Assembly (NCBI GenBank): GCA_965116015.1
Contig: OZ220477.1
Coordinates: forward strand, 1,922,001 to 1,986,000
DNA: 64,000 bases
From: S5-327 sp965116015
GTDB lineage: Bacteria > Chloroflexota > Dehalococcoidia > Lucifugimonadales > Australimonadaceae
Direction of reading: 5' to 3'
Made by a program: the position numbers and the translations under genes. The notes beneath the pieces were generated by a model, which saw nothing but the letters and a program-made list of their open reading frames with translations, was not told where the DNA came from and ran no database searches. Shown here in pieces: positions 18,101-25,474 of this stretch (position 1 is its first letter; the number at the start of each line of letters is the position of its first letter).

Positions 18101-18136
18101 AGCGCGGGTGAGCAACAGGAACCGTATGGCGGACAT
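15116..18136 (-). CDS. ftsK: FtsK/SpoIIIE-family DNA translocase
   Basis: The ATG at 18136 (GAGGGA just upstream) is preferred over the TTG at 18160; 1006 aa. Order: N-terminal membrane region with about four spans (residues 1-160), an Arg/Glu-rich linker, a long acidic low-complexity region, then two FtsK alpha-like domains (about 445-525 and 535-640), a RecA-like motor with Walker A GSTGSGKS near 690 and FFVICIDELADLMM, and a C-terminal winged-helix gamma domain with LLQRRLRIGYPRAARLMDQLE. It pumps chromosomal DNA at division and feeds dimer resolution. The doubled alpha domain is unusual. Confidence 0.95.
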   Translation of the reverse strand: MSAIRFLLLTRAGLALTAATIAMAFTALAVFVQPAWLIDPLRTAAANTLSAMGAAIALPILWAGGVVLLFMRGILPALRRWRHIIGSGILAVSGFAVLSYVTWEFPLIGEAPLGGDIGNQLRGAEGAIGVLRTSALVAAGAWFIAPPVFLGAARGLGRASASVGSGLAQAYRAYPLHRMAGRGASAVAHGISERRRARAKERELQRERERELAREREMAASDNWQLYTPSNASYFSVGIDTINSDLPDFLRGAQQRARPWRPNPGYVEARPMQGASSLSSRPRGASTADNPSNPSAQRQDAPWKVALDSAVKAGSRAPEQDATVEPPADAQAPSEERELLVDGDDAQMDTERELQHDDAAGTADSFDDSEPAGEDDILDPSLSDEFDELTVEEGQVDGVFKSGVAPGFVGASAAGPSGGTSVALPPLALLSPALPAVAVSEEHEQTARDIEEALAQYGVEVQVNEIRPGPSVTMFGLVPGWKQSRTPDEQPDRGSRVKVNSILARKNDLALALRSPRLRVDALPGESLVVVEAPEAANPAAAAEQIVATLAEHGIEVVIREVRRADEGFLFGLEPGWTRRPRTSPEPAGNQSGNRVRVQNILAREKDLALALAAPSLRIQAPVPGESIVGIEVPNKSSSLVTIRTVMESNEYRRLEESGGLPVALGLAPAGEPVAIDLAKMPHLLIAGSTGSGKSVCMNTIISSLIKDQPPSRVRMLLVDPKRVELTPYNGIPHLVTPVVVEPDQVVRLLRGAVQEMNRRYRLLEEVGVRNIQSYNKNRDAADRLPFFVICIDELADLMMTAPADVETCLVRLAQLARAVGIHLVVATQRPSVNVITGLIKANFPSRIAFYVASQVDSRTILDFGGAESLLGRGDMLFLSSDSPKARRVQGVYISEEETAALSDHWREQPPDPNLREIPLEEMAREAETTEAESGGGDFDENDSLYDRALQVAAANRQLSTSLLQRRLRIGYPRAARLMDQLEEEGIVASTGEPGKPREVIYIPDS

Positions 18137-18217
18137 CACTTCCCTCACCGTAACGAACAACCGCCGGATTGTAAGCCAGGTTCGCTGGCAAGCTTTCGCG
18201 AAACCAGAGCGTCTCGC

Positions 18218-19876
18218 CTAAACCTCAAACGGCAACGCGACAATCATCGGTCGGCGGCCCGTTTCCCGGTGCAGGAAACGCCCGAGCGCCTCCCGCACGC
18301 GCCCGGGAACGTAGTCGTCGTCCAGCGGCTGAGAGTTCGGCGCGCGCAAAGACTCGACGACGAGGGCGGAAGCCCTGTCCATCAGACTTCCCCCTTCGTC
18401 GGGGTCGACGAATCCGCTCGACACGATCTCTGGGTCGCCGCACATCTCCCCGGTTGTCCTGTCGATGGGCACGACCACCACAACGAAACCGTCGCGGGAG
18501 AGCGTGCGGCGATCGCGGAGCACAGGGCTGCGCACATCCCACATACGGAGCCCGTCGACGTAGACGTGCCCGGCGGGGACGGAGCCGACGACCTCGGCGC
18601 CGTCGTCGCCAACCTCGAGTATGGCGCCGTCCTCTATCACGAACACGTTCTCCATGTCCACGCCCGCTTGCTTGGCGAGCTCTGCATGAGCCGCCAGCAT
18701 GCGGTATTCCCCATGAATAGGAACGAAATAGCGCGGCTTCACCAGGCGCAGCATGAGCTTTAGCTCTTCCTGGCTCGCGTGCCCTTGCACGTGCACATCC
18801 GGGGCCGTGCGGCGCGTGAGCACTTTAGCCCCAAGCCGCGTAAGGTTGTCAATTACCGACGAGATAACCGCCTCGTTCCCGGGGATTGCAGTGGCGGATA
18901 TGATGACCGTATCGCCCTCATGAATCTGGATGTCGCGGTTCGCGCGGTTCGCCACGCGCGAAAGAACGGAAAGCGGTTCGCCCTGCGAGCCGGTGAGCAC
19001 GATGACCTGCTCGTTCTCCGGAATAGCGGCGAGGTCCCGCAGCTCGACAAGTGTGCCCGCGGGAGCAGAGATGTAACCGTTGGCGATGGCCATAGCGACG
19101 TTGGCCACCATGGATCGCCCTGCGGGGGCCACTTTCCTCCCGTGCTTCACTGCCGCGTCGACTATCAGCTGTACGCGGGAGACAAGCGACGCGAAGGTGG
19201 CTATTAGCGTCCTGCCCGTGGCGTTGCCGATGGCCTGATCAAGCGCGTCGGCGACAACGCGTTCAGACCGCGTGTAGCCGCTCTCTTCCGCGTAGGTGGA
19301 GTCGGACAGCAGGAGCAGCACGCCCTCGCGGCCGATTTCGACAAGCCGCTGCAAATCAGTGGGGCGATTGTCGATCGGCGTGTGGTCGATCTTGAAATCG
19401 CCGGTGTGAACGACTACGCCAGCTGGGGTGCGCAGCGCGATGCCGCAAGCATCGGGAATGCTGTGGCAGACGCGGAAGAACTCGGCCTCGATAGAGCCAA
19501 AGGACAGCCGATCGCCGGGTTGCGCCTTGTAGAGAGTGCTCCGAGCGCCGCCTGCATGCTCCCGGAGCTTCACCTGAATGAGGTCGTGCGCAAGAGGAGG
19601 CGCGTAGACGGGCGCATTGAGATCGCGCAGGAGATACGGCAGCGCGCCGGTGTGGTCTTCGTGACCATGGGTGATAAGCACTGCGCGGACGAGGTCGGCG
19701 TTCTCAGCGAGGTATGTCGTGTCGGGCAGAACAAGGTCGACGCCGTGCATATCCGCCTTGGGGAACATCACGCCGGCGTCGATTACAACGATGTCGTCGC
19801 CATATTCAACGCAGAGCATATTCTTGCCGACCTCGCCGAGACCGCCGAGCGGGATGATGCGTATGCGGTGAGCCAT
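18218..19876 (-). CDS. rnj: Ribonuclease J
   Basis: 552 aa, normal length. The metallo-beta-lactamase core motif THGHEDHTGALPYLL is near residue 70, further metal ligands are in VVHTGDFKIDHTP, and the beta-CASP part holds ALVIAFASLVSRVQ-like and VILTGSQGEPLSVLSR segments. The PIHGEYR motif binds metal late in the core. RNase J degrades and matures RNA by 5' exonuclease and endonuclease action in the cytoplasm. It lies 7 nt downstream of the uracil-DNA glycosylase gene in the same direction. Confidence 0.95.
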   Translation of the reverse strand: MAHRIRIIPLGGLGEVGKNMLCVEYGDDIVVIDAGVMFPKADMHGVDLVLPDTTYLAENADLVRAVLITHGHEDHTGALPYLLRDLNAPVYAPPLAHDLIQVKLREHAGGARSTLYKAQPGDRLSFGSIEAEFFRVCHSIPDACGIALRTPAGVVVHTGDFKIDHTPIDNRPTDLQRLVEIGREGVLLLLSDSTYAEESGYTRSERVVADALDQAIGNATGRTLIATFASLVSRVQLIVDAAVKHGRKVAPAGRSMVANVAMAIANGYISAPAGTLVELRDLAAIPENEQVIVLTGSQGEPLSVLSRVANRANRDIQIHEGDTVIISATAIPGNEAVISSVIDNLTRLGAKVLTRRTAPDVHVQGHASQEELKLMLRLVKPRYFVPIHGEYRMLAAHAELAKQAGVDMENVFVIEDGAILEVGDDGAEVVGSVPAGHVYVDGLRMWDVRSPVLRDRRTLSRDGFVVVVVPIDRTTGEMCGDPEIVSSGFVDPDEGGSLMDRASALVVESLRAPNSQPLDDDYVPGRVREALGRFLHRETGRRPMIVALPFEV

Positions 19877-19883
19877 AATCAGA

Positions 19884-20543
19884 CTAGAACATGCTCAACT
19901 GCTGGCCATCTCCGTCATGCGCTGGCTGGTTCGAGCTGCTGATCGAGGCGTCGGCGCCAGACTCGATAGCAGGTTGTTCAGGATCTGCGGCGCGGTCGCT
20001 GTTGCGGAGTAGGTCGCCGAGCTTGGCGAAGTCCTGTTCGATTACTGCGCGGAGCGCGCTGTTATGCAGCGCAGCGGCAGGATGGTAAAGCGGGAAGATG
20101 ATGGCGCCGCCGGAATGCCGAGCCTTCGCCCTGACTTTGCTGATCGTCTGGTTCGGGAACCATCGGGCAAGGGCATGTCGGCCGAGCGGAACGATGACTT
20201 TTGGCTTGATGGCTGATATCTGGGCGTCGAGGTGTGCAGAACACGCTTCAATCTCGCCCGGGAATGGGTCGCGGTTGTTCGGCGGGCGACACTTCACCAT
20301 GTTTGTGATGAACACCGCGCTGCGATCAAGGCCGATGGAATGCAGGAGTTCGTCAAGGAATTGCCCGGCAGGACCAACGAAAGGCCTGCCTTGCCGGTCT
20401 TCGTGGAAACCGGGGCCCTCGCCGATGAACATCAGCGATGCGTTGAACGCTCCTTCGCCGGGCACGGCGTTCGTGCGGCCCCCGGCGAGATTGCACCGCC
20501 GGCAGGAGCGGATTTCTTGGTGCAGCTCTTGGAGGTCAGCCAC
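19884..20543 (-). CDS. Family 4 uracil-DNA glycosylase with C-terminal clamp-binding-like tail
   Basis: A GTG at 20543, just 7 nt past the acpP stop, gives the normal N-terminus MADLQELHQEIRSCRRC; longer readings run into acpP out of frame. The [4Fe-4S] ligands are the pair in SCRRC, KCRPP and the Cys of IEAC. Uracil-pocket motifs are GEGPGFHEDRQGRPFVG and the late HP in PLYHPAAALH. The enzyme removes uracil from DNA for base-excision repair. The last residues, after a 35-residue low-complexity linker, are QQLSMF, close to the sliding-clamp motif QL(S/D)LF. 219 aa. Confidence 0.9.
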   Translation of the reverse strand: MADLQELHQEIRSCRRCNLAGGRTNAVPGEGAFNASLMFIGEGPGFHEDRQGRPFVGPAGQFLDELLHSIGLDRSAVFITNMVKCRPPNNRDPFPGEIEACSAHLDAQISAIKPKVIVPLGRHALARWFPNQTISKVRAKARHSGGAIIFPLYHPAAALHNSALRAVIEQDFAKLGDLLRNSDRAADPEQPAIESGADASISSSNQPAHDGDGQQLSMF

Positions 20544-20550
20544 AGCGGCG

Positions 20551-20808
20551 TCAGTCGGCGATGCCCTTTCCTTTGATAAAGTCGACTGCATCCTGGATGG
20601 TGCGAATTTTCTCCGCTTCTTCGTCGGGAATCCTGACGGGATTGTCTTCTGTGGAGAACTCTTCCTCGAGCCCCATCGTGAGTTCGACAAAATCGAGGGA
20701 ATCGGCGTTGAGGTCGTCGATAAACGACGCCTCTGGCACGACGGAGTCAGCTTCGACTCCGATTCTGTCCACCACAACGTTCTTCACGCGATCAAAGACG
20801 GTTGCCAT
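20551..20808 (-). CDS. acpP: Acyl carrier protein
   Basis: 85 aa. The phosphopantetheine attachment serine is in LNADSLDFVELTM (Ser about residue 37). The usual acidic helices are present; about 15 extra bases of charge-rich sequence in the middle (STEDNPVRIPDEE) make it slightly longer than E. coli ACP. It carries growing acyl chains in fatty acid synthesis, consistent with fabD three genes upstream. Followed 7 nt later by the glycosylase gene. Confidence 0.95.
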   Translation of the reverse strand: MATVFDRVKNVVVDRIGVEADSVVPEASFIDDLNADSLDFVELTMGLEEEFSTEDNPVRIPDEEAEKIRTIQDAVDFIKGKGIAD

Positions 20809-20827
20809 GCTGTACTTCCTCAGTCTA

Positions 20828-21295
20828 TTAAAGGTTGGCGCTCAGTTCGCAGATCGATGCGCCCAGTACGCCGTTGACGAACCGGGCGGAGCCTTCGCCG
20901 CCGAACTCTTTAGCAAGCTCGATGGCTTCGTCGATGGCGACCTTCGGCGGCGTGGAGTCCGCTCCCTCCCGCAGTTCGAATAGGGCGATGCGCAGCACGT
21001 TGCGGTCTACAGCGGGAAGCTGCTCGACGGGCCATAGGGGAGCGTATCGCCGCACGACGTTGTCGAGCTCGGCGCGCCGCTCGACAACGCCCCGTACGCA
21101 GCTCTCGGCGAATGCCTCGACGGGCGCCGGAGCTTCGGCGGCTTTGGCGTGAGCTTGAAGTGATTCACGCCAGTCGTGTCCAGTGAGATCGTTCTCGAAC
21201 AGCGCCTGGAGCGCGAGCACGCGCCCGCGATGCTGCTGCGGCTCGCCGGGGCGGCCTCTCATAGATCTGATAGGGGAGGCGGGCGATTGCGTCAT
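20828..21295 (-). CDS. nusB: Transcription antitermination factor NusB
   Basis: About 155 aa from the ATG at 21295. Family segments: ALQALFENDLTGHDW, ERRAELDNVVRRYAP, LPAVDRNVLRIALFEL and PPKVAIDEAIELAKEFGGEGSARFVNGVLG. NusB with S10 binds boxA RNA and supports rRNA transcription. The exact start is uncertain: TTG 21328, ATG 21295 and ATG 21262 are all in frame and none has a strong SD. It sits between fabD (7-40 nt upstream depending on start) and acpP (19 nt downstream). Confidence 0.9.
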   Translation of the reverse strand: MTQSPASPIRSMRGRPGEPQQHRGRVLALQALFENDLTGHDWRESLQAHAKAAEAPAPVEAFAESCVRGVVERRAELDNVVRRYAPLWPVEQLPAVDRNVLRIALFELREGADSTPPKVAIDEAIELAKEFGGEGSARFVNGVLGASICELSANL

Positions 21296-21335
21296 GAGAT
21301 CTGTAATGAGGCCTCGGAGCAGGGACAACGTTAGC

Positions 21336-22253
21336 TTACGCTAGCCCCGAGAGCGCGTCTAGGTCTGTCAGCGCGATTGCAGACGCTTCCGGCGCGATGC
21401 GCTTTGCTAGCCCGGTGAGCGTTTTGCCGGGCCCGAACTCGATAAACCTGTCTACCTCCAGCGACGCCATCCGCTCGACTGACTGCCGCCAGTAGACGCA
21501 ACCGCATACCTGCGCGGCAAGCTCCTCCCGCAGATCTTCTGGCGATTCCAGCGGCGCAGCCGTTGTGTTGGCAATCACCGGCGCAGACGGCGCCCGGAGC
21601 GGCGCTGCCGCAATTGCTCGCTTCATTCCCTCCTGCGCTGGGCGCATCGCCTCAGTGTGGAACGCGCCCGCGACATCAAGGCGAATGGCGCGGCGTGCGC
21701 CGAGTTTCTTGGCGTTGGATATTGCTTGCTCCAGCGCAGCGACGGGGCCTCCTATGACGATTTGCTCTGCGGAATTGACGTTAGCTACCTGCGCGCCGGA
21801 ACCCTCGCATGCTTGCCGCGACGGCTCGAGCGAGAGACCGATGAGCGCAGCCATGCCGCTGGGAACCGCTTCGCAGGCCTGCTGCATCAGTTCGCCGCGC
21901 GTGCGCACGAGCCTGAGGGCATCGACCAGGCTGAGCGCGCCCGCCGCCACAAGGGCGGAGTACTCGCCGACGCTGTGGCCGGCGAAGCATGCAGCGCGCA
22001 GCAGCGCGGAACCAAGCGCTTCTTCGGCGGCGCGCAGCATAGCGACGCTTACGCACAGAATAGCAGGTTGCGCATTGTGCGATCGCACAAGCTCGCTGGC
22101 CGGCCCCTCTAAAATGAGCGAGGAGAGCGCAAAGCCGAGCGTGTCGTCCGCTTCGTCGAACACGGCGCGCGCGGCGGCAGACCTCGCATACGCGTCGGCT
22201 CCCATGCCGACGGCTTGAGCTCCTTGCCCTGGAAACACGTAGGCAGTGGACAT
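21336..22253 (-). CDS. fabD: Malonyl-CoA:ACP transacylase
   Basis: 305 aa. N-terminal FPGQGAQAVGMG, the nucleophile elbow GHSVGEYSAL (Ser about residue 91) and the late His region (GAFHTEAMRPA) are all present. It transfers malonyl from CoA to the acyl carrier protein encoded two genes downstream. Starts after rpmF in what looks like a yceD-rpmF-fabD-nusB-acpP operon; no plsX or fabH lies between rpmF and fabD as in many other bacteria. Confidence 0.95.
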   Translation of the reverse strand: MSTAYVFPGQGAQAVGMGADAYARSAAARAVFDEADDTLGFALSSLILEGPASELVRSHNAQPAILCVSVAMLRAAEEALGSALLRAACFAGHSVGEYSALVAAGALSLVDALRLVRTRGELMQQACEAVPSGMAALIGLSLEPSRQACEGSGAQVANVNSAEQIVIGGPVAALEQAISNAKKLGARRAIRLDVAGAFHTEAMRPAQEGMKRAIAAAPLRAPSAPVIANTTAAPLESPEDLREELAAQVCGCVYWRQSVERMASLEVDRFIEFGPGKTLTGLAKRIAPEASAIALTDLDALSGLA

Positions 22254-22276
22254 CGTCGCCCGGAGCGTGCAACAGG

Positions 22277-22468
22277 CTAAGCGAGATCAGAGTCGATGCG
22301 GAGCACGTCGCGCCCACGGTAGCGCCCGCACAAAGGGCAAACATGGTGTGGTTTCATCGGCTGCCGGCAATGCGTGCATTCGATGAGGTTCCCGATGGAT
22401 TGATGCTGATGGGCCCGATGAGAGCCCACGCTTGCCTTGGATCTCTTTCGCTTTGGTAGTGGCGGCAT
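22277..22468 (-). CDS. rpmF: 50S ribosomal protein L32
   Basis: 63 aa, basic. N-terminus MPPLPKRKRSKASVGSHRAH is the L32 pattern, and two CxxC pairs (CTHC, CPLC) make the usual zinc-ribbon. L32 is a structural protein of the large ribosomal subunit. It directly follows yceD, a very common pairing. Confidence 0.95.
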   Translation of the reverse strand: MPPLPKRKRSKASVGSHRAHQHQSIGNLIECTHCRQPMKPHHVCPLCGRYRGRDVLRIDSDLA

Positions 22469-22497
22469 GCTTTTCCTGCTTCTCGCTCGCTTCTTCG

Positions 22498-23031
22498 CTA
22501 GCCGAACATCTCGCGGAGTTTAGCCCATCGCAAATCCTGCTGTTGCTCGCACGAGCAAGCGTACTCGTTGCGGTCGGCCCCGCATTCAGAGCAGATTCCC
22601 TTACAATCTTCCCGGCAGAGCGACGCTAGCGGCAGCGATGCAAGCCGGTATTGCCTCAGCGTGTCGCTCAAGTCGAGCACATGCTGGCCGTCGATGCTGT
22701 GGATGTCGGCGTCGCCCGGGTTGTCGTATCGCGCTGGCGCGCCGGTGGCGATGTCGATGCTCGGAAGAAACACATCATCGACTCTGACTTGCGTCCAAGA
22801 AACGAACGGCGCAAGGCAGCGGCTGCACTGATCATCAATCGACACCGCGAGCGAGCCGGACGCCCAGATTCCGCTGTCTGCCCTTGTGAGGAGGATGTCG
22901 CCGCAGACGTGAGCGGGGTTCTCGCCATCCTCTTCGAGATCGAGTTCGGGGCCGTCGATCCGAATACTCTTGGTTGTGCCTATACGGTTCTTGAGTAGCT
23001 GAGCGACATTCACTTCCAGTTGCAGCCCCAT
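22498..23031 (-). CDS. YceD/DUF177 family protein
   Basis: 177 aa from the ATG at 23031 (a GTG at 23037 is the alternative; GAGGTG overlaps). The central CSRCL and the C-terminal CREDCKGICSECG motif with a later CSC are typical of DUF177. Members are linked to 23S rRNA processing or accumulation and are nearly always encoded next to rpmF, as here. Four or more cysteines suggest metal binding. Confidence 0.9.
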   Translation of the reverse strand: MGLQLEVNVAQLLKNRIGTTKSIRIDGPELDLEEDGENPAHVCGDILLTRADSGIWASGSLAVSIDDQCSRCLAPFVSWTQVRVDDVFLPSIDIATGAPARYDNPGDADIHSIDGQHVLDLSDTLRQYRLASLPLASLCREDCKGICSECGADRNEYACSCEQQQDLRWAKLREMFG

Positions 23032-23128
23032 CGCCACCTCACGGGCGTAACCCTGCGATTATAGCAGTATTGCCGCCTGCGCTTCTCGCGGATGCCGCGT
23101 GGATGCCCCGGGCTTTCGGAGCGTCCGG

Positions 23129-23278
23129 GACAAGGCGCTGCGCGCGCGGCTACTTCCAGGCCTCAGATCGAGCGCCATCGTCGTCGTCCGACAAGGCGCT
23201 GCGCGCGCGGCTACTTCTTATATGATATTGCGCCGTTTGTGAGCGCCATGGACAAGGCGCTGCGCGCGCGGCTACTTC
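23129..23278. repeat. Three 28-bp direct repeats at an exact 61-bp period
   Basis: GACAAGGCGCTGCGCGCGCG plus GCTACTTC occurs identically at 23129-23156, 23190-23217 and 23251-23278, with two 33-bp spacers of different sequence. The geometry is CRISPR-like, but there are only three units, no cas genes in the window, and the third copy contains the stop codon of the B12-binding gene (23272-23274). The spacers share GAGCGCCAT at different offsets. It may instead be a small tandem duplication grown from the gene end. Confidence 0.8.
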
Positions 23279-23682
23279 CCTCGCCGTCCGATCTCCGCGG
23301 CCTGCCGGAGCGATGAGATGATCTCGTCGGAGCGTGCGCCTGGGCCGAAGACGGCTACGACTCCCATCTCGAGCAGAGTTGTGCGATCTTGCGGGGGAAT
23401 GATGCCTCCTACGGCGACTGGCAAGTGGTCAAGACCTGCCTCGTGCAGCGCGTCAATTACGAGCGGGACGAGCGCCATATGAGCGCCGGAGAGGATGCTG
23501 AGGCCGATGACATCCACATCTTGCTCGCGAGCGAGCTGGGCGATGTCGCGAGGCGTCTTGCGTATGCCTGTGTAGCGGACGTCGAACCCTGCCTCTTGCA
23601 GCAAGCGGACCACCATCCGGGCGCCTCGGTCGTGGCCATCGAGCCCTGGCTTGGCGATGAGAATGCGCGGAGCGTCGGCCAA
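23272..23682 (-). CDS. Cobalamin-binding small subunit of methylmalonyl-CoA mutase type
   Basis: 136 aa from a TTG at 23682; no internal start would preserve the domain. The B12 ligand motif DGHDRG is near residue 16, followed by GLSILSGAH and GGIIPPQD, the standard cobalamin-binding fold. It would supply the cobalamin domain to a separate large mutase subunit, which is not in the window. It starts 9 nt after the epimerase stop, so the two are co-transcribed. Its stop codon is within the third 28-bp repeat. Confidence 0.9.
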   Translation of the reverse strand: MADAPRILIAKPGLDGHDRGARMVVRLLQEAGFDVRYTGIRKTPRDIAQLAREQDVDVIGLSILSGAHMALVPLVIDALHEAGLDHLPVAVGGIIPPQDRTTLLEMGVVAVFGPGARSDEIISSLRQAAEIGRRGK

Positions 23683-23691
23683 AGGCGCCGC

Positions 23692-24117
23692 CTAGCTCTT
23701 GAACGGCGTGACGAACTCGACGAGCACGCCGTGCATCCTTGCCGGGTCGGCGAACGCGATGCGTCCCGTGAAGCCCTCGCGCGGCCCCGTAATGATGGGA
23801 ATGCCGAGCGCCTGCAGCTCGTTTGCTTTCACATCCACGTCGTCCACGGTGAAAGCCATATGGTGGATGCCCTCGCCGTGCTTGTCGAGGTACCTGCCGA
23901 TAACGGAGTCTGCGCGAAGAGGTTCGAGCAATTCGACGTGAGTCTCGCCCTGCTCGATAAATGCGCCGCGCACACCGTGCTCCTCGTTGACGAGGATGCG
24001 GGCCTGGGGCGAGTCGAGCAGGTCGTAGAACTGCTCGAGCGACGCCTCGATGCTGACGACAGCGAGGCCGATGTGATTGAGCGCGCCGACGCGAGTGTTG
24101 CTGCTGGCGAGCGTCAT
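23692..24117 (-). CDS. mce: Methylmalonyl-CoA epimerase
   Basis: The ATG at 24117 has GGAGGTG 8 nt upstream, giving 141 aa; longer readings lack an SD. VOC fold with metal ligands in NHIGLAV (His), HVELLEPL (His/Glu) and IHHMAFTVDD (His), and a late Glu in VLVEFV. It interconverts (S)- and (R)-methylmalonyl-CoA, feeding the B12-dependent mutase whose small subunit is the next gene. Divergent from the amidohydrolase gene. Confidence 0.92.
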   Translation of the reverse strand: MTLASSNTRVGALNHIGLAVVSIEASLEQFYDLLDSPQARILVNEEHGVRGAFIEQGETHVELLEPLRADSVIGRYLDKHGEGIHHMAFTVDDVDVKANELQALGIPIITGPREGFTGRIAFADPARMHGVLVEFVTPFKS

Positions 24118-24274
24118 TGGCTGTTCACCTCCGCCGTGAGACCGGCGCACGCCATGATACTCGCTCCGCCGGAGACAGGGCTGGATGGGCTGAAGGAGGC
24201 CTGGCGCTTGAGAGGACGGCTCCTGCGTTGGTCGTATACTTGGCTTCGTACAGTCTTCGGAGAAAGGGGACGCT

Positions 24275-25375
24275 ATGGACATCGTAGATTTAGAGACGAT
24301 TATCGACGCAGATGGTCACCTGTTCGAGGATCCTGTCGGCATCAATGAGTTTATGCCGGCCCGCTACAAGGAGCGCGGGCCGTTCGAACTCGCGCGGCTC
24401 TTCCCGCCTCTCGATCATTTGCACTCGGCGACGCTGGTGCAGCTTCCGCCTGGCTCGTTCGAGCGCACTGGCACGGAGGGTTGGAAGCGGTTCATGGGAG
24501 CCGCCGGCATCAGCGCTGCTGTTCTCTATCCCACTGCGGCGCTGGCGTACGGCAAGATAGTGTCGATTGATTGGGCGATCGCAGTGTGCCGCGCCTACAA
24601 CGAGTGGGTGCGCGACGCCTATATGAGCAACGATGCGCGCTTCAAGGGCATGGCGCTCCTGCCGATGCAAGATCCGGCCGCGGCTGTCGCTGAGATTCGC
24701 TACGCAGTTGAACAGCTGGGCATGGTCGGGGCAATGCTGCCGTCGACCGGCCTCAAGGCGCACCTTGGCTCGCCAGAGTACTGGCCGGTGTTCGAGGAGG
24801 CGGAGCGGCTCGGCTGCTGCATCGGCGTACACGGCGGATGCCACAGTGGCATAGGGCTGGACGATATGAATATCTACCCGGCAGTGCACGGCCTGGGGCA
24901 CCCGTTCGGACAGATGATCTCGTTCGCGGGGATTCTGATGAACGGCATCTACGACAAATTCCCCGGCATCCGCGTCGGGTTCCTTGAGGGGGGAGTTTCC
25001 TGGTTCCTGCTCTGCCTCGAACGGCTCGACGAGTCGTGGGCAACGCATATTCCGTTTGACCCGGATGCGAAGTACATCCGGCTGCGCGACGGCGAGTCGG
25101 TTTTTGACTACACCGTTCGACAGGCGCGAGAGGGACGGTTGTACGTCGGGTGTGAGGGCGGAGAGTTCTCGTTGCCGTACGCCGTGAGCGTCGCGGGGGC
25201 GGAGGCGTTTATGTACTCGTCGGACTTCCCGCACGAAGTGAACAGAGAGAGCGTACGGCACGAGATCGAGGAGACGCTGGAGAGCGAAATGAGCGACGCT
25301 GCGAAGGAGATGACGCTCCACAAGAACGCTGAGCGTTTCTACGGGTTCACGGCTAATGGGCTTCAGGCGGACTGA
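24275..25375 (+). CDS. Metal-dependent amidohydrolase (amidohydrolase 2/ACMS-decarboxylase superfamily)
   Basis: 366 aa. The N-terminal metal motif is DADGH (residues 12-16), the barrel His is in GVHGGCH near 190, and the late metal Asp lies in YSSDFPHE near 315. This superfamily does decarboxylations and hydrolyses of aromatic or amide substrates; the substrate here is not decidable. GGAGAAAGGGGA precedes the ATG, and TATACT at 24235-24240 is a possible -10. It stands alone between divergent and convergent neighbours. Confidence 0.88.
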   Translation: MDIVDLETIIDADGHLFEDPVGINEFMPARYKERGPFELARLFPPLDHLHSATLVQLPPGSFERTGTEGWKRFMGAAGISAAVLYPTAALAYGKIVSIDWAIAVCRAYNEWVRDAYMSNDARFKGMALLPMQDPAAAVAEIRYAVEQLGMVGAMLPSTGLKAHLGSPEYWPVFEEAERLGCCIGVHGGCHSGIGLDDMNIYPAVHGLGHPFGQMISFAGILMNGIYDKFPGIRVGFLEGGVSWFLLCLERLDESWATHIPFDPDAKYIRLRDGESVFDYTVRQAREGRLYVGCEGGEFSLPYAVSVAGAEAFMYSSDFPHEVNRESVRHEIEETLESEMSDAAKEMTLHKNAERFYGFTANGLQAD

Positions 25376-25474
25376 GGCTCCTTCTTGCGCAGCTCATCCA
25401 GCGAAGCCTTATAAGACAATCCTGTGGGATTTTCCGATTTCGGGAATGGACAGGAGGAGACGGTCTTTGTTGGT

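Noticed and set aside
20543..20777. N-terminal extension of the uracil-DNA glycosylase
   Set aside because: It would overlap acpP in another frame; the GTG at 20543 gives the normal family N-terminus.
23129..23278. Calling a confirmed CRISPR array
   Set aside because: Only three repeats, no cas genes, and one repeat overlaps a coding stop; reported as a repeat with CRISPR-like spacing.
24208..24240. TTGAGA/TATACT promoter for the amidohydrolase
   Set aside because: The spacer is 21 nt, too long for a good sigma-70-type promoter; only the -10 is mentioned.
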